Source of the DNA: Anthonomus grandis grandis | Lineage: Eukaryota > Arthropoda > Insecta > Coleoptera > Curculionidae | Direction of reading: 5' to 3' | DNA: 64,000 bases | Assembly: GCF_022605725.1 (NCBI RefSeq) | Contig: NC_065567.1 | Location: 30,731,127 to 30,795,126 of the forward strand | Part shown: in pieces, positions 44,799-57,075 of the stretch | How positions within the stretch are numbered: position 1 is the first letter of the stretch | Layout: each line of letters begins with the position of its first letter | Program-made: the position numbers and the translations under genes | Notes under the pieces: generated by a model | Databases searched by the model: none | Told to the model about the DNA's origin: nothing | The model's input: the letters and a program-made list of their open reading frames with translations, nothing else

Positions 44799-45206
44799 TT
44801 TACACTAATTAGCTGCAATAATAAATTATGCTGTTGATTCTATAATATCTAATAGTGTAGAGCTATGCTTAAGTTTATCCTACCTTTCTTCCAGGCTTGA
44901 ATACTGCACCTCAAAATATCACGTTAAATCTCTTGGCACAGCTAAAGCCTATTGTTACACTAATTGATTATTAATTATAATGGTTACTCAATAAACATGA
45001 ATTTTAACCAATATTATTATTATTTACTTGCCTTACACACACATTTTCTGTTCCAATTTTCAAATGACTTTTTAGGTTAGGTTAAAGAGTTCCGTTCTGC
45101 GCAAATTCTTGCGCACTTTGTACAAACTTGTTATGACGACTTTTGTGATTGTTATTATGATAATTATGAATTGCCGAGTTAAAAGAAATCCATGATTTTA
45201 AATATT

Positions 45207-45212
45207 TTTATT
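45207..45212 (-). terminator. Polyadenylation signal for the small membrane-protein gene
   Basis: AATAAA on the minus strand, ~70 bases after the stop of the 45280-45471 frame. Confidence 0.5.
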
Positions 45213-45279
45213 GTCAAAATGGAATTACAAGGTTCACAGGTTCCATATTGTACAAATATAACTGGTTTACTGCTCTGGT

Positions 45280-45471
45280 TTAGTACATCCTGGTGCGATT
45301 CTTCTTTCTGGCTCGAACTAAACCATCAAAAATGGCGAAATCCACCATCACGATGCTCGTGGTAAATAGATCGAGCATAAATACGCTGAATATCGAGGTG
45401 ATCAAGAGCACTACAAGCCGGGCAACTGGCATTTTACTGTTTTCTTTTATCACTAACGATTTCGAATTCAC
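45280..45471 (-). CDS. Small single-pass membrane protein, unknown
   Basis: 63 codons from the upstream ATG, or 50 from the second ATG (MPVARLVVLLITSIF...). The second start begins directly with a hydrophobic helix of ~25 residues, a mixed loop and a basic tail (VRARKKNRTRMY), so a membrane protein with a cytosolic C-terminus is likely. An AATAAA follows at the right distance. A decayed copy of the 5' part exists at 46942-47060, where the sequence from 5' leader through the second ATG is retained, favouring that ATG as the real start. I do not recognise the family. It may be a genuine small gene or a processed copy. Confidence 0.45.
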   Translation of the reverse strand: MNSKSLVIKENSKMPVARLVVLLITSIFSVFMLDLFTTSIVMVDFAIFDGLVRARKKNRTRMY

Positions 45472-45667
45472 TTATTGGAAAAAAATCGGTCAAAATGCCA
45501 TTTTGACAAGTGACAAGAAAAACCATTGAACACAAATATAGAGAAATGCGTGTTGCCTAATGATCAGACAGAATTTCCATTGACAGCTCTATTGACGTTG
45601 TTGACAAGGACGGGGGGGCGAACAACTTAAGTGGCGTGTGGCGGGAAATTCAATTCAATTTGAAGTC

Positions 45668-45781
45668 ATGGCCTCTTTTAATTTTGAAACCGGCGAAATC
45701 AGAGTTGGATGATACTGGTATACTATCCAGATTCACAATGTCGAAGTCTGTCAAGTGAAACGAATGGTGAATTTAGAACAT
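45668..45781 (+). other. Possible head-to-head exon with one in-frame stop
   Basis: ATG at 45668 opens MASFNFETGEIRVG, hits TGA at 45707, then stays in frame (YWYTIQIHNVEVCQVKRMVN...) to a GTAAGA donor at 45782. The start is ~200 bp from that of the minus-strand small gene, a bidirectional-promoter layout, with a G-run between. With the stop it may be a decayed first exon or chance. No family recognised. Confidence 0.25.
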
Positions 45782-46941
45782 GTAAGATTTGCAATTGTGA
45801 TTTTTGAAGATTTTTGTTCTTGAGATGAAGTTAAAGCTTATTTGTAAACTGAATAAAGCTGTTCTCTCTTAATAAATACATCTTGAGACCCACTTCGGCA
45901 CTAGGTTGCAAATAGGATTTTTTTGAGTAATTATGCTCATTTTGCATTTCAATTTTATGTGCTTACCATGGTACAGTATCTCATGTAAGTACCACAAGAT
46001 TATTAGGGTTGGAAAGTATGGATTTGACGGAAATTTAAAAAATCTATGATTTGTCTTGGAAATTACTAATGTGCATAAAGGATATTTGCACTAATTTCTT
46101 AACCTAAATGAAGACAAGGAAATGGAAATTTCCGTCATTTTGATCGGTGGAGGATAGAGGTCTAAGAATTAGAATAGCGTGTGGCGGGAAATTCAAACCT
46201 GACATAATGCACGATATTTGTATTGAGGTCATTGGGAGAATTACAGGAATTGCTGCGTTAACTTTTTATTATTAATTTTATTTCAAAATTACCAATATGG
46301 TTACCCTCATTAATTATTAATATTATTAATTTTGAATTCGAAAGTTAAAGTAAAAGTTAATATTGCATATCTTATACATCCCTGATCAATTTCTTCAAGA
46401 ATTAACACATCAACTAAAATATTATTTGATATAAATTTACTTCTCAACAAATTGCTTATTATTAATATTTAAATATAGATACGTACTAAAAATTATAAAT
46501 TAGCACCATAAGTATGGGAGCAAATTTTAAATAAAAAAAAAAGACTAGTTTGTCTTTTTTTTCCATACGTGATAAAAACGTGATAAGAAACTTGGAACAA
46601 ACATACCTAAATAAAAATATGATTCTAAAAAAATTCATATAACAAAATAACATATATTCACATATTATGGAAAACAAAATATAATCTCTTATAACAAAAA
46701 AGGAAACTGTACCTATTTCTTAAATTAAATCTGTCTTCCCATAGTGAATAAATTAATTAATAACGACTAGATATAACACAAGTACATATGTACAAATTAA
46801 TATGCATGTTTTTTTATTTTTTTTAACCCAAGCAAATAAAAACAGAATAGAAATGCTAATAAAAATCTCAACCTAATCCCTGACATAATATAATAATGCA
46901 CATAATGATACAAATACCATAATAGTTTTTTTTTAACATAA

Positions 46942-47060
46942 ATCAATGTGATCAAAACCACTACAAGTCGGGAATAAGCATTTTACTATTACCTTTTATT
47001 ACTAACAATTTCAAGTACAGTTGTTGAAAAAAAATCTGTGACAAGTGACAGTCCAGTATG
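46942..47060 (-). pseudogene. Partial decayed duplicate of the small membrane-protein gene 5' end
   Basis: On the minus strand it matches the 5' leader and first ~14 codons of the 45280-45471 gene (GAAATTGTTAGTAATAAAAG versus GAAATCGTTAGTGATAAAAG; ATGC...CGACTTGTAGT versus ATGCC...CGGCTTGTAGT), but TAG and TGA occur within ten codons and the rest is absent. A shorter duplicate phrase, GCGTGTGGCGGGAAATTCAA, occurs at 45636 and 46180, so this neighbourhood has been duplicated and rearranged. Confidence 0.6.
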
Positions 47061-48430
47061 TCATTGCCAAATTCTATGCAGGCGGCCATTTTTATTTGTT
47101 TAATTGACAATTGAGGGAGACGGTTATATTTTGGCGTAATTTTTTTCTTGAGGACAAAAGGAATTTTGCAAATAAAAAGTTCTTGCTAATCAGGATGGAC
47201 ACTAATTCCCTATTACATTTAAACCAATATTATTAAAATTTCTTTACTTCATTGACAGTCTTAGGGGATAATTATGCCATTGTTGTCACACTTATTATTC
47301 GAAGACCATTTTGTCCACTGTCATTGTAATTGACATCGTGGTTGCTGAATGTGTCATTGCTGCAAAATTGTTATTCGGGCGGCCATTTTTTCGCTGTCAC
47401 AGTAATTTTCATTTTTTTATCCCTGCAAAAAGAAAGTCCTATTACAGGCAAATGAAAAGTTCTTGTAATACCCTTGCTAACCAGGGTAGACACTAATTCC
47501 CGATTTTTTCCATTAAGTTCGCACATTATCGAAATTACTTGGGACAAGATCGGCCATTGTCTAATCGAAGCGAACTTGCGGAGAGGTTAATTAAGTTAAA
47601 AAGCCTTTTCAGGCGAAAATCCTTTAAAGGGGCGGTTTGGAAATTCGTTTAATTGGGCTTTTTTTTAGGTAAAAGTCAAAAAATAGATAGGTTCCGAGTA
47701 CAATAATGTAATTTCTCCTGAAAACCTCATACACCTTATGTGATTGTACTAACATCACTCCTCAGGAAGCGGAAGCGTTTTTATCTTTTCAAGAAAGTTT
47801 CAGTAAACAACGTGGTGTCGGCATTATCCCTTTTTGAGACTGAAGAGTTTTCTAAAAGTTCCCAACCCTTATCATTGCCAAAGTTTGTCAAAGTGGGGTT
47901 TAGGAGTTCCGGAATGGAATGACTGCGTTATAAAGCAAAGGCCGTTGAAATAATTTGTATTTTATAAGCTTACGGTTTTTTTCAATTACTGTGTATGTAC
48001 TGTACTAGTAAGAAATTTAATTAGTAATAAACTAGGATGGGGGCAGGGTGCTTTTGTTTATTATTCAACAATAAAAAGCAGTGTGCGCCCCTTTATTCGT
48101 CCAACAAACTATTTCAGAGTGAATTTAATATGAAAGAAAATATGCAAAATATGTCTGGCATGGTCCGTTTCTGCCTAGAAAATGTCGGTGTTTTGCCTTT
48201 TTTCATTTTATGCGAACGGGTATTATATGCTCCGGCATGCCTCGCCTTTTTAGATTATAATAAGGAGTAAAAATTTGTTTAGAGGGAAATTTCCCGTCAG
48301 AGAGATTTACATTTTTAAGCACTTAACGGAATATGGAAATTTTTAGTCCAGATTAAGTCCAAACGCTGCGGAGATATCCGAAAAGATTGCGATAATTTTT
48401 TTTATGTTAGTCCTTTGGTATACAATAATT
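47061..48430. other. No recognisable gene
   Basis: Contains twice a GGCGGCCATTTTT phrase (47090 and 47380) and many TGTCA/TGACA motifs, as is common near insect promoters. Frames of 60-77 codons (47311-47496, 47740-47922, 48037-48270) lack recognisable domains. Confidence 0.35.
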
Positions 48431-48719
48431 ATGGACGTTGTGCAAACCCTGGATTCAGAATTCACATTTATTCAAACACCCTAAAATATCCCAGGAATGG
48501 TATATGAGATATGAGCAACTAAAACCTCTCAAAATCCTAGGGCATTCTCAGATATTCCAGAAGAAATTTGGATATTCAAGGAATATTGTAAATTTTCCCA
48601 AAATATCCCCAAGGAAACTTAAATTACGCTTATTTGTTATTTGTTTATTGTTGATTTGTACGTACGATCCTCTCCATTATCACAATTTGAATAATACCCT
48701 GTTAATATCAGTTTTCATG

Positions 48720-51700
48720 AAGCCTTTGGCAGAATCAAATGTTTTTTAATTTAATGGAAAAACTGCTAAATAACTCCAAAATAGTTGTATTTGCAAGGAA
48801 ATCTGTAGGGACCTTTTTGGTTAAGAAACTCAATAGCTTTTATAGGAAACTAAAATCAATAAAATCGTTACACAAATTTTTAAGATATTTGGATTTCTCT
48901 AAAGCCTTTGACAGAATCAAGATTTTTTCAATTAATTGAAGTACTGCTCATGTTGTAGGTGGAGGCTCAGTAAAGTAAAACTAGAAAAATTGTCTTGGGT
49001 TCCCTGGCCTATAACTAGCGTTCTCATGCTCCGATTTACATGATTTCTTGTTTCAATTAATTCTTGAGCTTCTCTTAACATCCCTGTAAAATTTTATTGG
49101 AATCTCTGCAACAGTTATTTTTTTAATCACATTTTGGTATGTTCCAGTAAAACAAAATCAGAATTGTGTTCTAATGCTTCGATTTACATGATTTCACTTT
49201 TCTGTAATAACAAATATCTTATTTATATTCTTGTACAGTGAGGTTCAAAGTAATGCTTTATTTTTCTTGCAAATTGAGCATGTTTTCAAGCACTTTTCTT
49301 CTAAACTTGATCTTTTTTAAGATATCTTTATGTAGATAGGTACCCAATGTAAACAATAGCATTAACAAGGAAATTTGTAAGAACCTTTTTGGGTAAGAAA
49401 CTCAATAGCTTTTACAGGGAACTAAAATCAATAAAATCGTTACACAAGTTTTCAAGATATTTGGATTTCTGTAAAGCCTTTGACAATATCAAGATTTTTT
49501 CAATTAATGGAAATTCTGCTCAATAACTGCAAAACGGGTATATTCACAAAAAAATTTATAAGGACCTTTTTGGCAAAGAAATTGATCGGCTTTCATATGA
49601 AATCAAAATCAATAAAATCGTTACGTAAGTTTTTAAGATATTTGGATTTCTGCAAAGCCTTTGACAATATTAAGATTTTTTTTCAATAATTGAAAGTACT
49701 ACCCAATGATTTTAAAAGAGTAGCATTTACGAGGAAATTTGTAGGTACCTTTTTAATTATGAAACTCAATAGCTTTTATAGGAAACTAAAATCAATAAAA
49801 TCTTTAGACAAGTTTCTAAGATATTTGGATTTCTGTAAAGCCTTTGACAATATCAAAATTTTTTTGAATTAATGGAAAAACTGCAAAACGGGTATATTCA
49901 CAAAAAAATGTATAAGGACCTTTTTGGCAAAGAAATTCATCGGCTTTCATATGAAATCAAAATAAATAAAATCGTTACATAAGTTTTTAAGATATTTGGA
50001 TTTCAACAAAGCCTTTGACAATATTAAGATTTTTTCAATAATTGAAAGTACTGCCCAATGATTTTAAAAGAGTAGCATTTACGAGGAAATTTGTAGGTAC
50101 CTTTTTAATTAGGAAACTCAATAGCTTTTGCAGAAAACTAAAATCAATGAAATCATTGCACAAGTTTCCAAGATATTTAAATTTCTGTAAAGCCTTTGAC
50201 AATATCAAAAATTTTTTCAATTAATGGAAAAACTGCAAAACGGGTATATTCACAAAAAAATGTATAAGGACCTTTTTGGCAAAGAAATTCATCGGCTTTC
50301 ATATGAAATCAAAATCAATAAAATCGTTACGTAAGTTTTTAAGATATTTGGATTTCAACAAAGCCTTTGACAATATTAAGATTTTTTCAATAATTGAAAG
50401 TACTGCCCAATGATTTTATAAGAGTAGCATTTACGAGGAAATTTGTAGGTACCTTTTTAATTATGAAACTCAATAGCTTTTATAGGAAACTAAAATCAAT
50501 AAAATCTTTAGACAAGTTTCTAAGATATTTGGATTTCTGTAAAGCCTTTGACAATATCAACATTTTTTTCAATTAATGGAAAAACTGCAAAACGGGTTTA
50601 TTCACAAAAAAATTTATAAGGACCTTTTTGGCAAAGAAATTGATCGGCTTTCATATGAAATTAAAATCAATAAAATCGTTACGTAAGTTTTTAAGATATT
50701 TGGATTTCTGCAAAGGCTTTGACAATATTAAGATTTTTTCAATAATTGAAAGTACTGCCCAATGATTTTATAAGAGTAGCATTTACGAGGAAATTTGTAG
50801 GTACCTTTTTAATTATGAAACTCAATAGCTTTTATAGGAAACTAAAATCAATAAAATCTTTAGACAAGTTTCTAAGATATTTGGATTTCTGTAAAGCCTT
50901 TGACAATATCAACATTTTTTTCAATTAATGGAAAAACTGCAAAACGGGTTTATTCACAAAAAAATTTATAAGGACCTTTTTGGCAAAGAAATTCATCGGC
51001 TTTCATATGAAATCAAAATCAATAAAATCGTTACGTAAGTTTTTAAGATATTTGGATTTCAACAAAGCCTTTGACAATATTAAGATTTTTTCAATTAATG
51101 GAAGATGATTGCTCAATGATTCCAAAACGGTTATATATACGAGGAAATTTGTAATAACTTTTTTGGTTTAGAAACTCAATAGCTTTTACAGGAAACTAAA
51201 ATTTATAAAATCGTTACACAAGTTTCCAAGATATTTGGATTTCTGTAAAGCCTTTGACAGTATTAAGAAACCGCTCAATAACTGCGAAACGGTTATATTT
51301 ACAAAAAAACTTATAAGGACGTTTAAAGTAAAGAAACTCATCGGCTTTCATATGAAATCAAAATCAATAAAATCGTTAGATAAGTTTTTAAAATATTTGG
51401 ATTTCTGTAAAGCCTTTGACAGTATTAGGATTCTTTCAATTCTTTATTAAAATATGGGGCCTTTGTATTTAGTTCTAATGAATAAACTATAAAGTAAAGC
51501 TGATCATTGCAAAATAGTTATAAAGAGGTTTAGTGGAAGTGGCAAATTGGCATATTGCTAAGTAAAAATTATTATAAGGAGGTCCTGAAAAATCATCACG
51601 TTGATTCTAAGGGTCTATAAATTTAAAAACAATGAAAGCTAGGAAATTATTAGATAATCACTCCAATTTTTATAGCAGAAGCTCGATTTGTAATCAATTG

Positions 51701-53300
51701 ATTAAATTTATATTAAATAAGATTTCATTGGTTTAGAATTGATTAAAAAATTATAAGAAATAATTTTTTCTTCGACATGAAAACAAAGATAGTTGTAGAT
51801 CTAAATAATAATGAAAGCCTGTAAATGATTAAATATGATCTTTAATGACAGAGAGTTATCTACATAAAATTATTGATTTAAAGTCTACAAAAAATTATTG
51901 AAACAAGAGTTTAACAGCTTGAAACTAACTAAACAAATATTTGTTACAAAAAAGGTTCGTTGATTCAAAATCAATAAATTCTTATAATTGATTGAATTAT
52001 CACTACAATCATCATAAACGATAAACGATTTTTAATCAATTAATTAAACGTGTCCCAAGTAGTAAGGTTTTGTCGTATTTATACCATTGAGCAGTTTTTA
52101 TTCAAAACTGAAGGAACTAGGAGGAAAGTTATAGATACCTTTTTGGTAACGATTCCCATCAGCATTCATATGAGACTAAGATATCGAATATTTTGTATGT
52201 AAGTTTTTGAAATAATTAGATTTTTGTAAAGCCTTTGACAGCATCAAGATTTTTTCAATCTCTTGAGAAAATACTCCAATACTTTTATACTTTCTAGGAA
52301 ACTTATAAGGACCATTTTGGTGAGGAAACTTATTGGCTTTCAATAAAATTGCCGCATCAGTTTTCCACATATTTACATTTTTGTAAAGCCTTTGACAGTA
52401 TCCAGATTTTTTTCAATCTATTGAAACAATAGTCAATAACTCCAGAACGACTGCATTTACAAGGAAACTTGTACGGATCTTTCTGGTAAAGACACTCATT
52501 AGTTTTTATATATAACTAAAGTTAACAAAGACGTTAGGCTAGTTTTCAATATATCTGGATTTTTGTAAAGCCTTTGACAGTGCCAAGACTTTTTCCATTT
52601 ATTGAAAAACTACTCAATAACTAAAAAACAGTTTTATTTACGAGGAAACTTGTAGGAACCTTTTAAGCAAAGAAACTCATCAGCTATCTTATAAAACCAA
52701 AATAAATAAAATTTAATTTTTAAATAAAAGTTTTCAAAATATTTGGATTTCTATAAAGCCTTTGACAGTATTAAGATTTTTTCAATTAATGGAAGTACTG
52801 CTCAATGATTCCAAAACGGTTACATATACGAGGAAATTTGTAATAATTTTTTTGGTTCAGAAACTCATAAGCTTTTACAGGAAACTAAAATCAATAAAAT
52901 CTTTAGACAAGTTTCCAAGATATTTAAATTTCTGTAAAGCCTTTGACAATATCAATTTTTTTTTCAATTATTGGAAAAACTGCAAAACGGGTATATTAAC
53001 AAACAAATGTCAAAATCAATAAAATCGTTACATAAGTTTTTAAGATATTTGGATTTCTGCAAAGCCTTTGACAACATTAAGATTTTTTCAATTAATGGAA
53101 GTACTGCTCAATGATTCCAAAACGGTTACATATACGAGGAAATTTGTAATAACTTTTTTGGTTCACAAACTCATAAGCTTTTATAGGAAACTAAAATCAA
53201 TAAAATCATTACATAAGTTTCCAAGATATTTGGATTTCTGTAAAGCCTTTGACAATATCATAATTTTTTTCAGTCCATTGAAACTCCAAGACGGTTTTGT
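48720..53300 (+). repeat. ~176-bp satellite with a 352-bp higher-order repeat
   Basis: Each monomer has TTCAAT.A.TGGAA...CTGC, AAAACGG.TATATT.AC, GGAAATTTGTA, an AAACTCAT.GGCTTT block, AAAATCAATAAAATCGTTA and AGATATTTGGATTTCTGTAA then AGCCTTTGACA. From 49690 to 51097 two alternating monomer types form a dimer repeated exactly every 352 bp (49690, 50042, 50394, 50746); the last two copies are almost identical. Flanking monomers are more diverged. The plus strand stays open for ~60 codons per dimer and reads ...LRYLDFCKAFDNI.., which looks like RT motif A but is probably incidental or ancestral, since no full protein is encoded. Confidence 0.9.
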
Positions 53301-54590
53301 TTAAAAGAAACCTAAAAGAGACTAAAATAACGAATGTTATTACATAATTTGGCCATAAAACCCTTAGGACTGAATAAAATATATTAATACGATCGAGATG
53401 CTCCAAGTCATCAAGTGTAACTAACAACAAAGAGCAAGAATAACATGTGATTAAACGCACCAAAACTAACTTTGCACATCGCATTCACGGTAAATTATTC
53501 CACCTAGAGTTAACTAAACAGTTAAAGTTAGAATTAATATTGTTCGTAACGACGCTAACTTACGGCTGAACTATCCTGCGACATACAGTTTCCATTCAGG
53601 ATTATCCAGGGATGTAAACACGCATTTTGCCAGAGTTTCCTGCGAGCTTTAGAATCGAGTTCTTCCTGCATCCTGCGCTTTTAGGTTCGAATGTCAGCCG
53701 CAAAAGTCTGGATTCCTGTGAACGTAAGTTCGTTCGGGCGAAAGGATGATAGCAATGAAAGAAACTTTGATTAAATGGACGTTTTGTCATAATTTCAAAC
53801 GGGAAATGTTGGTAGCAGCTTAATCAATTTGGAGAATGACTCTTGAATTGTGTTTCTTCGTGACGCGATATATTTGTTTTCGTTGCCAGTATATAAATTA
53901 ATTCTTTATTAAATTTGTCATTGTCGCCTCGTTTTTACCCCCGTCGGCGTCGCGACACCCCGCCGGGTCTCAATCAAGGGAAGATCAGCGCATCAAAAAC
54001 AAAATTATAATTAATCGGGGCGCAATTGTTTTGTTAGCAGGGTGCTATCGTCGTCCAATTAACTGCATCCGGTTCGTTATTGGCATTGTGCCGGAAAACA
54101 AGAAGGGGGACCTCTAAATATTAATTAAGTCTCTTTTGTGTGTTTTTTTTTCCTTGGAAATTCCAAAAAAAAAAATCCCAAAATTCGGAGGGAAATGCGA
54201 GCATGCGTAGAAAATGATATGGAAGGGTGAGATGGGGAGGGTTAAGTGGAAAAGAAAAAATCTATCTTATCTAGACTGCAACTCCACGTAATCGTAAAAT
54301 ATTGTATAAATTAGCCATAAAAATGCCTCTCGAAGCAAAAAAGCACGATAAAAATTCTACCATGGGTTTTTTTTGGCTCTTTATAACATGCTGAAAAGTC
54401 GAGGGGATCTTGATAACGTTCCGACGTTATGCGGTCCATTTGTTCCGTTTATTCTCCAGTATTTCATTGGAATTTCCATAAATGCCAGCCTATTTTATAT
54501 GATATGGTCGTTAGCCATAGGGCTCGCTTTTTCTATTTTCCTATTTTGTTTGGATTAACCCAATGTTAAGAGTCCTGTGTCCTGATTATA
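53301..54590. other. Non-repetitive, less AT-rich sequence
   Basis: 53480-54130 is richer in G+C and free of repeats, ending in an A/C-rich tract. It could hold regulatory sequence or an exon of a neighbouring gene. Frames of 61-91 codons show no motif. Confidence 0.4.
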
Positions 54591-54596
54591 TTTATG

Positions 54597-55015
54597 GTAA
54601 GAAAGGGATCAATGCAGAGAGAAAACTAATAAAAAGTCAACTTACTTTGGAAGTCCTTAAGTGCTATTGATTGCTCTCTTTTGTGAGAGAGTAAATGGAC
54701 AAAAAATTTATTCAAAAGCTTAAGTTTCAATTTAGCATAATTTTCCTATATAGGAATTTTGCAACAAAGGTTCCATTAATTAAAATTTAGAAGTTTGGAT
54801 TAGTTAATACTTGGAGGACATGCAATGGATTAAGTCTGCCCATAGATAAAGACATAAATAGAATGGCCACTTCTTTGTTGATGCATTATTATGTCACTTA
54901 GAGCCATCTATCGGTCTAAAATAAAGTAGTGGCTTACGCATCTTTTATAACTAGATGGCGCGGTACGCAAGAGCTCGCTATTTTAGGTGGGATTTTTAAA
55001 TATTTTGTCCAGGCT
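54597..55015 (+). repeat. Three-copy dispersed repeat, copy 1
   Basis: Landmarks are GAAAGGGATCA, TTTTGCAACAAAGGTTCCAT, GCCCATAGATAAA.ACATAA, CCATCTATCGGTCTAAAATA, AAGTAGTGGCTTACGCAT and ACTAGATGGCGCGGTA, ending with ATTTTAGG.GGGATTTT. Copies 2 and 3 lie at 55905 and 56862, all in the same orientation. Confidence 0.75.
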
Positions 55016-55739
55016 CTATGGATATATGATGATTTCTGTGGTATGGTGTATGTTATCTGATTTAATTTTAAAATCGCTTATATAATGAGGTGAATAATTT
55101 AAGATAATTTCTTTATAAAATGGAGATTATTATTTGTAAATTTTATTTTAAAAAATTGTAGAATCAATTAACTTTATTTCTAATATTTTGTTTTTTAATC
55201 TCTTTATTTAGTTTCCTAATTTCAATTGTATTGATCCAGTAACCATTCTTACATTTAATTACCTACTGTAGTAAATATTTGGGAAAACGTAATAATAAAA
55301 AAAGAAATGCTTATTATTTCCTTTTACATACAAATTCAAATCATCGCTGAAACATACGCAAATAAACATGAAAAATAAAATTGACTTCCTCTAAAATAAT
55401 TTTCCGAATTTTATCGAGCCCCCTTATCGGTTTTTTGGTGTATCCGTGGAAATTTTGTCCCGAAAACTACCCGATATATCAGAATTACGATCTGGGCTTT
55501 ACGGAGATCATAAAGTTTATCTACTTTATTTAATTGGACATGAATTTTTTATACGCTTATCATCTTTATTTGTCGACATTAAAGTTGCAGACGCGTTCAA
55601 GCTGCCCATCAATTTTAATGGCATGTGATGCGCCCGAATTTTATTATGATTTAGAACTACTCCTAATATACATTTTAAAATTTACTTGAAACTACATTTT
55701 CAATCTACTGATTATTTACTGCTCAATAAATAAAAATTT
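55016..55739. other. No recognisable gene
   Basis: AT-rich spacer with a 60-codon frame at 55446-55628 that lacks motifs. Confidence 0.4.
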
Positions 55740-55860
55740 AAATTTAAAAAAAACTCATCAGCTTTTATATGAAATCTAAATCCCTAAAATCGTTGCATCA
55801 GTTTTCGAGATATTTGGATTTCTGTAAAGCCTTTGACAGTATGAAGATTTTTTTCAATAC
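55740..55860 (+). repeat. Isolated monomer of the 176-bp satellite
   Basis: AAACTCATCAGCTTTTATATG, then AAAATCGTTGCATCAGTTTTC and ATATTTGGATTTCTGTAAAG then CCTTTGACAGTAT match the array at 48.7-53.3 kb. It lies 2.4 kb beyond the array, directly before copy 2 of the dispersed repeat. Confidence 0.75.
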
Positions 55861-55904
55861 AGCAACAAATTATTTAATAACTCCAACAACCTTTTTTTAT
55901 AAAG

Positions 55905-56160
55905 AAAGGGATCAGCTAATTGGAAAAGTCATCCCAGATTTTCGCAACAAAGGTTCCATTAAGAAGTTTGAATTAGTTAATAAATTGCCCATAGATAAAC
56001 ACATAAATAGAATGGACTCTTCTTTGTTAATGCATTATTATGTTACTTAGATGCCATCTATCGGTCTAAAATAAAGTAGTGGCTTACGCATCTTTTATTA
56101 CTAGATGGCGCGGTATACAAGAACTCGCCATTTTAGGCGGGATTTTCAAACATTTTTTAC
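55905..56160 (+). repeat. Three-copy dispersed repeat, copy 2
   Basis: Matches copy 1 from AAAGGGATCAGCT through TTAGGCGGGATTTTC with few gaps. Confidence 0.75.
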
Positions 56161-56405
56161 TATTCGCGCATTACTACTATTGATTAATTATTTAAAAACT
56201 TAAAGAATATCTGAAAAAACACTTCATATATTAAACAAAATGTATTAAAATTACATACATTGAAAATTTTTAAATAACATAATTTTAAAATTGAAATCTA
56301 ATAAAAGAAAATAGAAAACTAATGAAAACTCAACTTTCTTTGGAAGTCTATATAATAAATTGATAAAAGTGAAGAAATAGTCCACTCTTGTACTGGAGTC
56401 GTAGG

Positions 56406-56760
56406 TTAAGGTAAAATGAAAATCCTGCAGTCTCCCTCCACTTATTTATTAAACATTCAGTTATTCAAAACTCCTGAAATGATTCGGACGCAGTGGTGTC
56501 CATCATCAGGAGATAAAAGGTTTAAAATTGGTATTAGATATACGGCCCAGGGTTTGATTCCATGCCAGAAACCCCCTATTTATTATTATTGTTTTTTTTT
56601 ATTTGTTTACAACAACAAAATGTAAACAATTAAAATTAAAAATAATAAAATTAAAAAAAAACAATGACACCCCTATGTCCGAAAAATATCGGGAGTTTTG
56701 AATAACTGAATGTTTAATAAATAAGTGGAGAGCGACTACAGGATTTTCATTTTACCTTAA
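56406..56760. mobile_element. 355-bp foldback MITE ending in TTAA, with hammerhead-like motif
   Basis: Arms of ~83 bp (56406-56490 and the reverse complement of 56676-56760) share TTAAGGTAAAATGAAAATCC, CTCCACTTATTTATTAAACA and TTCAGTTATTCAAAACTCC. Only TTAA can be a target duplication, as used by piggyBac and Kolobok, although it may simply belong to the arm. The left arm's inner end carries a hammerhead-type core on the minus strand, like the 28.5 kb foldback. It sits between copies 2 and 3 of the dispersed repeat. Confidence 0.8.
56471..56515 (-). ncRNA. Hammerhead-ribozyme-like motif in the foldback
   Basis: Minus strand: CTCC, overlapping CTGATGA (perfect CUGANGA), TGGACACCACTGCGTCC (stem GGAC/GTCC), GAATC where GAAAC is expected, then TTTCAGGAG closing stem I with CTCC. 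The right arm keeps only GTCCGAAAAA...GGGAG. Probably a degenerate Penelope-type hammerhead; folding is inferred by eye. Confidence 0.4.
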
Positions 56761-56861
56761 ATGGATAAAAATTAATGTAAACCTAACCAATCTTGATGCA
56801 TTTAAATAAATTTCAATTTGCCATAAGTTTAAAAAAAGAAAATCACGGTCAATAAACAATC

Positions 56862-57075
56862 CCAGATTTTCGCAACAAAGGATAGGCAATGGATTAAGTC
56901 TGCCCATAGATAAAAACGTAAATAGAGTGGACTCTTCCTTGTTAATGTATATGTCAGCACCTAGAGCCATCTATCGAATGGTCTCGAGTAAAGTAATGGC
57001 TTACATCTTTTATGGCTAGATGGAGCGATAGGGAAGAGCTCGTTATTTTAGGAGGGATTTTCAAATATTTTGACT
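56862..57075 (+). repeat. Three-copy dispersed repeat, copy 3
   Basis: A more diverged copy: TCCCAGATTTTCGCAACAAA, GCCCATAGATAAAAACGTAA, CCATCTATCGAATGG, GGCTTACATCTTTTATGG and TTAGGAGGGATTTTC. Confidence 0.7.

Noticed and set aside
49480..51450. Series of ~60-70 codon frames that look like a repeated protein family
   Set aside because: They fall on the 352-bp satellite period and end at the same place in each dimer; no upstream or downstream exons, so they are a by-product of the repeat.
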